Shown piece by piece: positions 53,500 through 61,430 of a DNA stretch of 64,000 bases; position 1 is the stretch's first letter, and each line of letters begins with the position of its first letter. The notes under the pieces are model-generated. The model was not told the origin of the DNA. It did no database searches and worked only from the letters and a program-made list of their open reading frames with translations. The DNA comes from Enterococcus florum. Its GTDB lineage: Bacteria > Bacillota > Bacilli > Lactobacillales > Enterococcaceae. The position numbers and the translations under genes are program-made. The stretch is taken from positions 1 to 64,000 of the forward strand of contig NZ_BJCC01000009.1 in NCBI RefSeq assembly GCF_004309355.1, in the 5' to 3' direction.

Positions 53500-54025
53500 A
53501 AAAGGCTACAGCACAATGACGACAAAAGATATTGCTAAAGAGGCGCAGGTGAACGAGACGACCATATTTAGACAGTTTGGTTCAAAAAAGGATTTACTGC
53601 TGGTGACGTTGAAAGAAGCGGATTGGATACCAATGATCGATTCGACTTTTTTTGAACAGCTTATAGGGGAGCTGGAAGCCGATTTAGCTTCGATCATGGA
53701 TCATTATTTCCAACAGGTCACACCTGACATCGTCCGCTTTTCGTTAGGACTGCGGGCACAAGAAATTTATCAAGAAACCCTGCCGTATGTTCAAAAAATT
53801 CCGACTGCATACACGGCATTTCTGGAAAGCTATTTAAGTAAGATGAAAGAAAAGGGCGGTAATGATACGAGCGATCCAAAAGAAACAGCACAAGTCATTT
53901 TTTCGGCGATGGTCGGCTTTGCATTTTTGCAGGCCTTTTCTACGAATGAACAGTTTGCTAGAGAAAAGAAACGATTTATTGCGCAAACAGCTCGTCTGTT
54001 TGCAGCTGGGCTGAAAAATCAGTAA
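53447..54025 (+). CDS. TetR-family regulator of the acetolactate synthase operon
   Basis: This 192-residue TetR regulator has the HTH IIEKGYSTMTTKDIAKEAQVNETTIFRQFGSKKDLLLVTL (about residues 14-52) and an unassigned ligand domain. Start GTG 53447 follows GGAGGAACAA, inside the small-subunit gene, which implies translational coupling. A longer in-frame reading from 53387 would leave no ribosome binding site. The 26-bp palindrome at 51212 is its probable autoregulatory operator. Confidence 0.87.
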   Translation: MKQTRTNIMNAVKKLIIEKGYSTMTTKDIAKEAQVNETTIFRQFGSKKDLLLVTLKEADWIPMIDSTFFEQLIGELEADLASIMDHYFQQVTPDIVRFSLGLRAQEIYQETLPYVQKIPTAYTAFLESYLSKMKEKGGNDTSDPKETAQVIFSAMVGFAFLQAFSTNEQFAREKKRFIAQTARLFAAGLKNQ

Positions 54026-54110
54026 GTCCGTTTCATTTTAAGAAGGATCGCCAAGGAACAAATCATCTGATACGCTCAGCTGTCAATCAGGTAGAATTGA
54101 GAGGGAATCT

Positions 54111-54692
54111 ATGAAAGACGGTCAATTAGTTGAATTTGCGAAAGCAACAGATTGCCAAAAGCGGCAGGCAGTCGAGGTTTTTTTAGAAGGCTTTGGTCAT
54201 ATGATGACGTTTACGAAGAATGCTGAAAAATTACGTGCCTTATTCTTGAAAGCATTCCATCCATCTTATATGCTGCTTTATGTTGAAAACCAGCAAGTAT
54301 TAGGGGTATTAGGGATGGCAACCAACAATGTGCGTCCAATCAAGTTCGACAAGAAACAGTGCAAGGAGTTGTTCGGGCGTGTGAAGGGCAGCATGATCTG
54401 TGCCCAAATGAATGCCATTTTTCAAAGTCAGGCAGTAGAAAAAGACACGGATTTGTACTTGGATGTGATTGCTACAGCAAAAGAAGCGAGAGGAAGAGGA
54501 ATTGCGACCAAACTGATCGAGCATTGCTTCCAGCTGTCGGACTATCAAGACTACTATATTGAAGTGTTGTCCAAGAATACGAATGCTAAAAGACTATATG
54601 AACATCTGGGATTCGTCGGGTACAAACATAGCCGATTTTCACCGATTGCGTTGAACGGTTTGGGCTATCCGATCAAAATGAAAAAAGAATAA
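54111..54692 (+). CDS. GNAT-family N-acetyltransferase
   Basis: This is a 193-residue GNAT. The acetyl-CoA motif LDVIATAKEARGRGIATKLIEHCFQL is followed by EVLSKNTNAKRLYEHLGFVGYK. It starts after AGAGGGA. The substrate is unknown. It stands alone after the acetolactate synthase cassette, with a strong terminator downstream. Confidence 0.82.
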   Translation: MKDGQLVEFAKATDCQKRQAVEVFLEGFGHMMTFTKNAEKLRALFLKAFHPSYMLLYVENQQVLGVLGMATNNVRPIKFDKKQCKELFGRVKGSMICAQMNAIFQSQAVEKDTDLYLDVIATAKEARGRGIATKLIEHCFQLSDYQDYYIEVLSKNTNAKRLYEHLGFVGYKHSRFSPIALNGLGYPIKMKKE

Positions 54693-54722
54693 GTCGCAAG
54701 TGGTCTTCTGCAACTCCCCCAT

Positions 54723-54762
54723 AAAAAACTTTTTTGGTCTGAGATCAAAAAAGTTTTTTATT
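54723..54762 (+). terminator. GNAT gene terminator
   Basis: AAAAAACTTTTTTG and CAAAAAAGTTTTTT pair through the GATC-containing loop and run into Ts. Confidence 0.85.
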
Positions 54763-54767
54763 TTTTG

Positions 54768-54798
54768 TTGACTCCCACGTTACGTGTGACTCTATACT
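54768..54798 (+). promoter_or_regulatory. MerR-type promoter with 19-bp spacer
   Basis: TTGACT and TATACT are separated by 19 bases over the symmetric CCCACGTTACGTGTG, close to the TipA/BmrR-like CACGTNACGTG pattern. Autoactivation by the MerR protein encoded at 54851 is expected. Confidence 0.8.
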
Positions 54799-54850
54799 GT
54801 AAGTAAGCTAGCGAGGACGAAAAAATGCATACCCTAAGGAGCGATTAAAC

Positions 54851-55663
54851 ATGTTTAAAATAGGAGAATTCTCAAAATTATCGAACACAACGGTCCGTAC
54901 ACTGGATCATTATGCCGCATTAGGCTTATTAGAACCAGAAACAATCGATACGTTTACGAATTATCGGTATTATTCAGCCGGACAGCTCTCTCGGCTGAAT
55001 CAGATCAAATTGCTGCAGCAAACCGGTCTGCCGTTGAAGACCATCAAGGAGATTATTGAAACCAATGATCTTACATTTTTAGAACAGCATTATACATTGC
55101 AGGAGCAAAAGCTGCAGGAGGATCTTGATGAACTCTTGAAAAAACAGCGCATGGTCTCCTTGCTCAAACAACACATGAAAGAAGGAATTGAAATGACCAA
55201 ATACAATGTAGTAGTCAAAGAAGTAGCAGAAAGAAATGTCCTAAGTGTGCGCGGAACTCTCGCAGATTATACCTTAGAAGGTGATTTGTGGATGAAGCTT
55301 CAGCAAGGAATGCAGGAAGTCAATGCAAAAATCAAACAGCCGCCTTTAAATATGACGATTTTTCATGACAAAGAGTTTGTCGAAAAAAATGCAGATGTTG
55401 AGGTTCAAGCTGCAGTAGTGGGCGAGTATCCGGAAGCAAAAGCGGCCGATTTTAAAAAGGCTCCGGCTTTCACAATGGCTTCTGTCACATTTAGCGGAAG
55501 CTTCGATCAAATGCCGCAGATTACTCAAACGATCGGGGAATGGATCGAAGCAAACGAGTATCAAATCGTCGGACCGATGATCAACATCAGCCATGTTTCC
55601 CCAGCCGAAGATCCTAATCCAGATAATTGGGTCACGGAATCCGGATTTGTTGTCAGTAAATAA
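54851..55663 (+). CDS. MerR-family regulator with GyrI-like effector domain
   Basis: This 270-residue regulator has a MerR winged helix (FKIGEFSKLSNTTVRTLDHYAALGLLEPE, residues 2-70), an antiparallel coiled coil (about 75-112), and a GyrI-like/BacT effector-binding domain from about 117. The architecture matches BmrR/BltR-type multidrug sensors. It starts after AAGGAG. No transporter gene lies directly beside it; the next gene is broken. Confidence 0.88.
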   Translation: MFKIGEFSKLSNTTVRTLDHYAALGLLEPETIDTFTNYRYYSAGQLSRLNQIKLLQQTGLPLKTIKEIIETNDLTFLEQHYTLQEQKLQEDLDELLKKQRMVSLLKQHMKEGIEMTKYNVVVKEVAERNVLSVRGTLADYTLEGDLWMKLQQGMQEVNAKIKQPPLNMTIFHDKEFVEKNADVEVQAAVVGEYPEAKAADFKKAPAFTMASVTFSGSFDQMPQITQTIGEWIEANEYQIVGPMINISHVSPAEDPNPDNWVTESGFVVSK

Positions 55664-55673
55664 ATTTTGTACG

Positions 55674-55701
55674 GCATCTCTTGAATAAGGGGTGCTTTTT
55701 T
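55674..55701 (+). terminator. MerR gene terminator
   Basis: GCATCTCTT and AAGGGGTGC pair with one G-T around GAAT, followed by six Ts. Confidence 0.85.
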
Positions 55702-55720
55702 GTGAAAGGAGGGGGCTTGC

Positions 55721-56175
55721 ATGGCTTGTCCCGAATGTTACAGTGAACAAAAACGAACGCCACCCTTGTGGAAGGCTGAGGACTGTTTAGTCAATCATCA
55801 GCAGTACATTTGTGGTGCCTGCGGGCGATGTATCTGCATTCAGGCAGATGAAAAAGCGGCGTGTACCGCTGGAGATTTCCGTTTCGAACAGCTGAGACCG
55901 CACAATTGTACTTGTGCACGGCGGATGTGACCCGACAAAGAAATTGCGGCATTTACGAAGTGATCAGCAGCACTGGCCGAAAATCCTATAAAATTTTTGA
56001 TTCGCAGCAAGCTTTTGAAAGCTATCTAAGCAAACAAAATAGAACGGCAGCAAGGGTTCAACCAGTGTACCAGCAGGCACAGTTTAAGAACTTTCCGGCA
56101 ACACAAATTCGCAAGCTTTCAACTGAGGAGCAGAGGACTTATCTGCAGGAACAGGAGCAATTGCGAGAAATGTGA
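55721..56175 (+). pseudogene. Frameshifted zinc-ribbon protein gene
   Basis: Two overlapping frames join into one protein if one A is added to the A run at 55851-55855. The first frame gives MACPECYSEQKRTPP..YICGACGRCICIQADEK with three Cys pairs. The second continues SGVYRWRFPFRTAETAQLYL and on to 56175. The fused product would be 151 residues with an N-terminal zinc ribbon, resembling a conserved family of small Firmicute proteins. As read, the first frame ends at 55930 with 69 residues. Decay, a sequence error or slippage on the A run are all possible. Confidence 0.75.
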
Positions 56176-56261
56176 TAAAATGAAAAAAAGCTCAAGGGGG
56201 ATGTCCTATGTGTGGAACAGCGATCTGATTATCTAGAGAATGAATAATCGGAGGAAGAAAA

Positions 56262-56759
56262 ATGAAAGCTATCATAAGAGCAATGAATCCACAGGAATAT
56301 CCTTTATTGAGAGAATTTCTGTATCAGGCGATTTTCCAACGTGATCCGCAAAAACCAATCCCCAGATCAGAGATTGATCAGCCTTCTGTAAGGATATACA
56401 TCAACGATTTTGGACAGCTTCCCGACGATCATTGTCTGTGTGCAAAACGAGATGGCCAGATCATAGGAGCTGTTTGGGTCAGGAATATCGATGGCTTTGG
56501 AACAGTGGATGACCAAACCCCCGAATTCGCGATATCGCTGCTGCCGGACTACCGCGGACAAGGAATCGGCACTGACCTGATGGAAGCCATGTTGGATGAG
56601 TTAAGACAAGCCGGCTATCAGAGAACCTCTCTAGCCGTTCAAAAAGACAATTATGCTTTACGCATGTATCAAAAGGTTGGCTTTAAGATCGTAGGTGAAA
56701 ATCAGGAAGAATATATCTTGGTTTGTGAGCTAACGAGATCGAACGAAAAGAATCATTAA
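56262..56759 (+). CDS. GNAT-family N-acetyltransferase
   Basis: This 165-residue GNAT has the acetyl-CoA motif LLPDYRGQGIGTDLMEAMLDEL, with QKDNYALRMYQKVGFKIVG following. It starts after GGAGGAAGA. The substrate is unknown. A long perfect hairpin terminator follows. Confidence 0.85.
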   Translation: MKAIIRAMNPQEYPLLREFLYQAIFQRDPQKPIPRSEIDQPSVRIYINDFGQLPDDHCLCAKRDGQIIGAVWVRNIDGFGTVDDQTPEFAISLLPDYRGQGIGTDLMEAMLDELRQAGYQRTSLAVQKDNYALRMYQKVGFKIVGENQEEYILVCELTRSNEKNH

Positions 56760-56765
56760 AAAAAG

Positions 56766-56815
56766 ACGTTCTAAAATCAACAATGTATCGCACTGGTTGA
56801 TTTTAGAACGTTTTA
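56766..56815 (+). terminator. Terminator after the GNAT gene
   Basis: ACGTTCTAAAATCAAC and GTTGATTTTAGAACGT form a perfect 16-bp stem with a 14-nt loop and four Ts. Confidence 0.85.
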
Positions 56816-56831
56816 GTTGCCTACAACTCTT

Positions 56832-56860
56832 TTGATTCTTATCTAGGTTCTTTCTATACT
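56832..56860 (+). promoter_or_regulatory. Promoter of the ABC exporter operon
   Basis: TTGATT and TATACT are separated by 17 bases. Confidence 0.7.
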
Positions 56861-56894
56861 TAAGGTAGGCGGGAAATAGAAAGAAGTGATGAAC

Positions 56895-57614
56895 ATGCCG
56901 ATTTTAGCGATTGAAGAGTTAACCAAAACCTATTCACAAAATTTTACAGCAGTAGATCAATTAAGCTTGACTGTCGAGCCAGGAGATATTTTTGGGTTTA
57001 TTGGACACAATGGTGCGGGGAAAACAACGACTTTGCGTTCGGTCGTCGGGGCCTTGTCCTTTGACCGTGGAAAGATTTTGATTGATGGCTTTGATATCCA
57101 ACAACACCCGCTTGAATGTAAACAACGCTTGGCTTACCTCCCAGATAATCCAGATCTTTATGACTATCTTACTGGTGAACAATACATCAATTTTATCGCC
57201 GATATTTTCGAGATCGAGACTGCTGTTCGCCAAGAACGAGTGGAGGCCCTCAGTCAACGTTTAGGGCTGATGGATCAGCTGGGGAATCTGATCAGCAGCT
57301 ATTCACATGGGATGAAACAAAAGCTGACGATCATTGCGGCTTTAGTGCATGATCCGAAGTTGCTGGTGATGGATGAACCCTTTGTAGGCCTTGATCCGGA
57401 AGCTACGTACCATGTAAAGCAACTATTGCACGCGCATTGTGCGAAAGGGAATGCAGTCTTTTTTTCTACCCATGTGTTAGAGGTAGCCGAAACTTTGTGC
57501 AATAAAATTGCGTTGATCGATCATGGGAAGCTGAAACGCTGCGGGACGACTGAAGAGGTTCGAGGCGAACAAACACTGGAGGAAGTTTTTTTGAAGGTGG
57601 TGGGCCATGAATAA
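56895..57614 (+). CDS. ABC transporter ATP-binding protein
   Basis: This roughly 239-residue ATPase has Walker A GHNGAGKTTTLRS, the signature SYSHGMKQKLTIIAAL (SHGMKQ in place of LSGGQ), and Walker B LLVMDEPFVGLDPE. It pairs with the 516-residue permease, whose gene overlaps by 8 bases. ATG 56895 is the best fit to the AGAAGTGA ribosome site; ATG 56889 and GTG 56886 are in frame. An ABC-2-type exporter is likely; its cargo is unknown. Confidence 0.87.
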   Translation: MPILAIEELTKTYSQNFTAVDQLSLTVEPGDIFGFIGHNGAGKTTTLRSVVGALSFDRGKILIDGFDIQQHPLECKQRLAYLPDNPDLYDYLTGEQYINFIADIFEIETAVRQERVEALSQRLGLMDQLGNLISSYSHGMKQKLTIIAALVHDPKLLVMDEPFVGLDPEATYHVKQLLHAHCAKGNAVFFSTHVLEVAETLCNKIALIDHGKLKRCGTTEEVRGEQTLEEVFLKVVGHE

Positions 57615-59157
57615 GTTTTGTTCATTGGTTCGCATGCAGGTCAAAGGGATGGGGATTACGCAGTTTCTCCATCAAAATAAAAAGCGGCGAATCCTCTTTA
57701 TTGTGGGAGTCGTTTTGTTTGGGGCGTTAATGATCGGCTATTTGCTGGGAATCGCTATTTTTTTAGCAGCGACAGGGAACATGACGTATATTCCAGGCAC
57801 CATGGTTCTCCTTTCCACCGTGATTTGTTTAGTGGTGACTTTTTTGAAGGGCAGTCATTTATTGTTTCGCTCTCGGGATTTTGATACGCTTTTGGCTTTG
57901 CCAATTGCCACACGAACGATCGCTGCCAGCAAAATGGTCAGCTTGTATGCATTGAATGCGCTGTTTGCAGCTGCAGCAATGCTGCCAGCGATGGGTGTTT
58001 ATAGCATTTATAGAGGGCATTTTCTGCCGATCGTCCAGAGTCTTTTGCTGATTCCATTTATACCAGTTATTCCACTGATAACGGGTGTGATCTTGACCAC
58101 CATTATTTCGCTGATCGCCTCCAAAACGAAGTACCAGCAGCTAGTGATCCTCTTATTGAGTATTGCAGGAATCGTTGCCTTAATGGTCGGGTCTTTTTCA
58201 GCAGCCGATCGAACAAATGCTGAAGTGATTGCGATGATTCAAGCAGCGCTGGTGAAGCTTGAAACGTATTACCCTTTGCTTCAATGGATCAGGCAAGGCT
58301 TTGCGGGAAATGCGATCTGGCTTGGGTCTTTCATGATCGTTTCTCTAGTGCTGGGGACCCTTTTTTGGGAAGTTATTAGCCGTTATTATGTACAGATCAA
58401 TACGCAGCTAGGCCTGCACAGACAAACGAGAACGATGGATCGTCAACGTTTAAAACAACGGAAGCTCTTCTTTAGTTTGCTGTTGAAGGAAGCGAGGCTT
58501 TACTTTTCAAGCTCTTTGTATGTCATGAATTCAGCAATCGGCGTAATTTTGTTTTTGATCGCTGCATTAAGTATGCCTTTTGCTTGGAACCAATTAACAA
58601 CTATTTTAACGCCAGAAATTGGCTTGGAACAGCTAAAGCTTTGGCTGCCATGCGGAGTCTCTATGTTTTTGGGGATGGGGTCACCCACGATGGCTTCGAT
58701 CAGCATGGAAGGAAAAAATCAATGGCAGTATGCGAGTTTGCCGATTCCTGTAAAAACCATCTACCAGGTAAAAGTCGCATTGGCTTTGCTGATCGTGCTT
58801 CCAGCGATATGGTTGGGTTGTATCGTTTTAGGTGTTTTCTTTTCATTGAACGTTGCTTCGGGTGTACTGCTGGTTTTGCTGCCAACTTGTTTTGGATTAT
58901 TCATGGCCGTCATCGGATTGAAGTTTAATCAAATGTATCCTAAATTTGATTGGTCCAACGAACAGCAAGTGATCAAACAAGGATTGCCCGTATTTTTGAC
59001 TATGCTCACTGGACTAGTGAGCCTCTTATTGCTTTTTGGATTGACTTTTTTACTCAAGGAGCCTGTTTTTTCGGTTTCTCTATCAAGTGTTGTTTTAGTA
59101 GGAGCAAGCGAGGCTGTCTGGCGTTCGATGAATAAAATCAATCGTTTTATAGAATAA
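57607..59157 (+). CDS. ABC-2-type membrane permease
   Basis: This 516-residue integral membrane protein has about 10-12 hydrophobic segments and an N-terminal cytoplasmic stretch. It is coupled to the ATPase gene by an 8-base overlap. Sequence features such as FRSRDFDTLLALPIATRTI followed by SKMVSLY resemble large ABC-2 permeases in lactic acid bacteria. No substrate is suggested. The dispersed hairpin repeat follows 10 bases after its stop. Confidence 0.8.
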   Translation: MNKFCSLVRMQVKGMGITQFLHQNKKRRILFIVGVVLFGALMIGYLLGIAIFLAATGNMTYIPGTMVLLSTVICLVVTFLKGSHLLFRSRDFDTLLALPIATRTIAASKMVSLYALNALFAAAAMLPAMGVYSIYRGHFLPIVQSLLLIPFIPVIPLITGVILTTIISLIASKTKYQQLVILLLSIAGIVALMVGSFSAADRTNAEVIAMIQAALVKLETYYPLLQWIRQGFAGNAIWLGSFMIVSLVLGTLFWEVISRYYVQINTQLGLHRQTRTMDRQRLKQRKLFFSLLLKEARLYFSSSLYVMNSAIGVILFLIAALSMPFAWNQLTTILTPEIGLEQLKLWLPCGVSMFLGMGSPTMASISMEGKNQWQYASLPIPVKTIYQVKVALALLIVLPAIWLGCIVLGVFFSLNVASGVLLVLLPTCFGLFMAVIGLKFNQMYPKFDWSNEQQVIKQGLPVFLTMLTGLVSLLLLFGLTFLLKEPVFSVSLSSVVLVGASEAVWRSMNKINRFIE

Positions 59158-59167
59158 AAAGGGAACA

Positions 59168-59248
59168 GCGTTTAGCACCGAAAGAGCTGTTTCAGTCACA
59201 CGGATAATACGGTTTTTAAGGAGGCTATGACATCACTGTCATAGCCTC
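59168..59248. repeat. Dispersed ~82-bp hairpin repeat, copy B
   Basis: It aligns with 39153-39234 along its whole length. The terminal hairpin GAGGCTATGACA/TGTCATAGCCTC (59221-59248) keeps its pairing although one base pair differs from copy A. The small GCTG/CAGT hairpin also stays pairable (CAGC in copy A). It sits directly after the ABC permease gene and may act as its 3' end. Confidence 0.8.
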
Positions 59249-59288
59249 TTTCCTACGCGATTAGTCAAACAAAACGCGAGAAAGTGTA

Positions 59289-59514
59289 TGAACAAATCAA
59301 CCAGAATGATAATTGGTCTATTTCTCTTGTATACCCCCTCGACTGTTGCCTTGCTGAGCGGTTGTAAAGCAAAAGAAGCAGGTGGAAATCAACAGAGTCG
59401 GCAAAGGCAGATCAGCAGAACGCGGTGATTGACCGATACTTCCTTACGAATCAGCTGAAGCGAAGTAAAAAGGCTTGTGAAGAAAATCCTGATGATCAAA
59501 GAGGACTCGAGTAA
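59289..59514 (+). pseudogene. Frameshifted small lipoprotein gene
   Basis: From ATG 59289 the frame gives MNKSTRMIIGLFLLYTPST, a lipobox LLSGC and KAKEAGGNQQ, and then ends after 46 codons. Another frame continues ESAKADQQNAVIDRYFLTNQLKRSKKACEENPDDQRG to a stop at 59514. A single-base change near 59393 would join them into one short lipoprotein of about 75 residues. A decayed surface lipoprotein is the likely reading. Confidence 0.5.
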
Positions 59515-59915
59515 TTTTAATTATTTTTGAATAAAAATAACAATAGTTGTTTCTATTATCCGATCAAATTAATGCTGTTTGTTGATTGATTCGATGGAAA
59601 AAGGTGACTGAAAATTGTTTTTTATTTTTTCGAGTATGGGTTCTATTTTTTGAAAAAAGCCAATTACTCAAAAAAAATCGAAGACCTGTTATTGCTGAAA
59701 TCAATTGTTAGTACTGATGCAAATAATCGCTGCTTAAACAATTAGGATAGTCATTTACCCGTTTTGTTTTAAAAAGTTTTAAAATAAAATGTTTTTTTAC
59801 CCCTTTTTTTTCATAAACGTTAAATAAACAATTAATTTTAGAAAAAAGTGTAAAAAATACAAGTGTTATCATTAAATCCTAGTAAGGAAAATCTAAATAA
59901 AAAAGGAGAGATACT
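59515..59915. other. AT-rich gene-free stretch upstream of the secreted protein
   Basis: About 400 bp with many T and A runs and no credible frame. It presumably carries the promoter of the gene at 59916. No consensus promoter or known regulator site could be picked with confidence. Confidence 0.5.
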
Positions 59916-60992
59916 ATGAAATTGGGGAATTTGTTGAAAGGCTCAGTGTTGGCATTGGGGATTGCCGCAGCGGTATTTGTGGGTGGCGCAGATGCTTTTG
60001 CAGCTAGAGTTGATTTAGGAGGCTATCCAGCTGAGATTCGTACAGAAAATGCTCAAAACGTCATCGTTACAAAACGAGGAAAATGGAAACTAGATGCCTC
60101 TACGGAACTGTACAGTTCAAAAAACCAAACGATTGTATTAAAAAATACAACACCAGCACAAATTGATTCGATCTATGCAACAAGATGTTTGACTGTCAAA
60201 GGAAACGGTGAGTTGCAAGCGATCACTCAAAGCGGCCAATACGGAATCAATGTTGGACAAACACTTAACGCGTTCGGCGGCTGTGGTGGTGGAAGAGGAA
60301 CATTGAAGGCTGTCGGAAATGAAGCAGGTGTTCGCGTAAGAGATCTATGTATCCAAGCTGGAAAATTGAATGCTGAAGGACCAAGATACGGGATTTATGC
60401 AGATTGCAATGTTAAATCTTACTGTACAGCAGTAGTGAATGCATTGGCAACCAATGATGATAGTGTTGGAACTTGGGCAGGTTCAAGCGTAATTGCCACT
60501 AGCAAAGGTCAGATCATCTCTGAAGGTGGAGCAAGTGGTGCTTATGCTCGCAATTGCTATGTGAAGGCAGAGTGTGGCGGCTTACTTAAAGGAATCTCAC
60601 GTAATCTTAGAAGCAATCTGAGTGCTTTGCACGCTGAAAGAACATCATTGTGCGCTTGCAGCAAAGCGACGTTGATTGAGGAATATACGTATGACCCAAT
60701 TTTGAATTGGCAGCCGCGTGTTCCAGTTAATTTGACAGAATACGTTGCGATCAGACGTAACATGGCAAAAGTGACGAACTACAGATGGTCGATCGAAGAA
60801 GGTCAAGGACAAATCTTGAGCGTTACTCCGCAAGGAATTTCAATGGACAACATGATCAATGCTACATTAGTAGGAAAACGCAGCACATCATGTGTGAAAG
60901 GTGAGCCAACTAAATTGGCATGCTGCAGTCAGCACATCGTTCGAATCAAGAACATTTACATGTCTGTGCCAGTACGTATGCAAGCAGAATAA
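59916..60992 (+). CDS. Cysteine-rich secreted protein, probable beta-helix, function unknown
   Basis: This 358-residue protein has a clear Sec signal peptide (LLKGSVLALGIAAAVFVGGADAFA, cleavage near residue 29) and no sortase or WxL anchor. The middle shows strand-like repeats with hydrophobic/glycine periodicity, e.g. GTLKAVGNEAGVRVRDLC, KLNAEGPRYGIYADC, ISEGGASGAYARNC, suggesting a right-handed beta-helix. It has 12 cysteines, with paired motifs DCNVKSYC and NCYVKAEC, rare in secreted Firmicute proteins. AAAGGAGAG precedes the ATG. A strong terminator follows, then an Mga-type regulator gene. I do not recognise a function. Confidence 0.7.
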   Translation: MKLGNLLKGSVLALGIAAAVFVGGADAFAARVDLGGYPAEIRTENAQNVIVTKRGKWKLDASTELYSSKNQTIVLKNTTPAQIDSIYATRCLTVKGNGELQAITQSGQYGINVGQTLNAFGGCGGGRGTLKAVGNEAGVRVRDLCIQAGKLNAEGPRYGIYADCNVKSYCTAVVNALATNDDSVGTWAGSSVIATSKGQIISEGGASGAYARNCYVKAECGGLLKGISRNLRSNLSALHAERTSLCACSKATLIEEYTYDPILNWQPRVPVNLTEYVAIRRNMAKVTNYRWSIEEGQGQILSVTPQGISMDNMINATLVGKRSTSCVKGEPTKLACCSQHIVRIKNIYMSVPVRMQAE

Positions 60993-61011
60993 TCAATACT
61001 AACTTTAGGTT

Positions 61012-61065
61012 AAGTGACAGGAAGAGACACTCCGTAAGTGTTTCTTCCTGTCACTTATTTTTTTC
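61012..61065 (+). terminator. Terminator of the secreted protein gene
   Basis: AAGTGACAGGAAGAGACACT and AGTGTTTCTTCCTGTCACTT form a 20-bp stem (one G-T pair) with a five-base loop, followed by Ts. Confidence 0.93.
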
Positions 61066-61430
61066 TTTCTGAATTTATAAGGGAAATACAATGGAAAAAA
61101 TGGCTCGAAAAGGTATGAAATCAATTATTCTAATGAAAGAGCAAACAAATTAATTTATTAAAAAAAAGTATGGTTAATGAATAATCAAAAAATAAAAACG
61201 ATTTTATCAAAAATATTTAATAACGAATTTGATTGAAAAGTAATATATAAAGTCTTTTTTTTAGGGTTTTAATTGGCTTTTACCAGTTAATAAATAACAA
61301 ACTTTTAGCATTTGTTAAAAAAGTCTTTTCTATCTTATTCCGTTAAAATGAAGGAAGGGTTGAAGGGGAAATATTAGGGGATTTCCTTTCTAGCAAGCCC
61401 TTCGGGAAAGAAAAGTTGGGAGGGAGTAAG
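61066..61430. other. AT-rich leader of the Mga-type regulator
   Basis: About 365 bp without a convincing gene; a 20-codon frame at 61091 is not credited. A hairpin GGGGAAAT/ATTTCCTT at 61364-61389 lies 40 bases before the ATG and might affect translation. The region likely contains the regulator's promoter. Confidence 0.45.
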
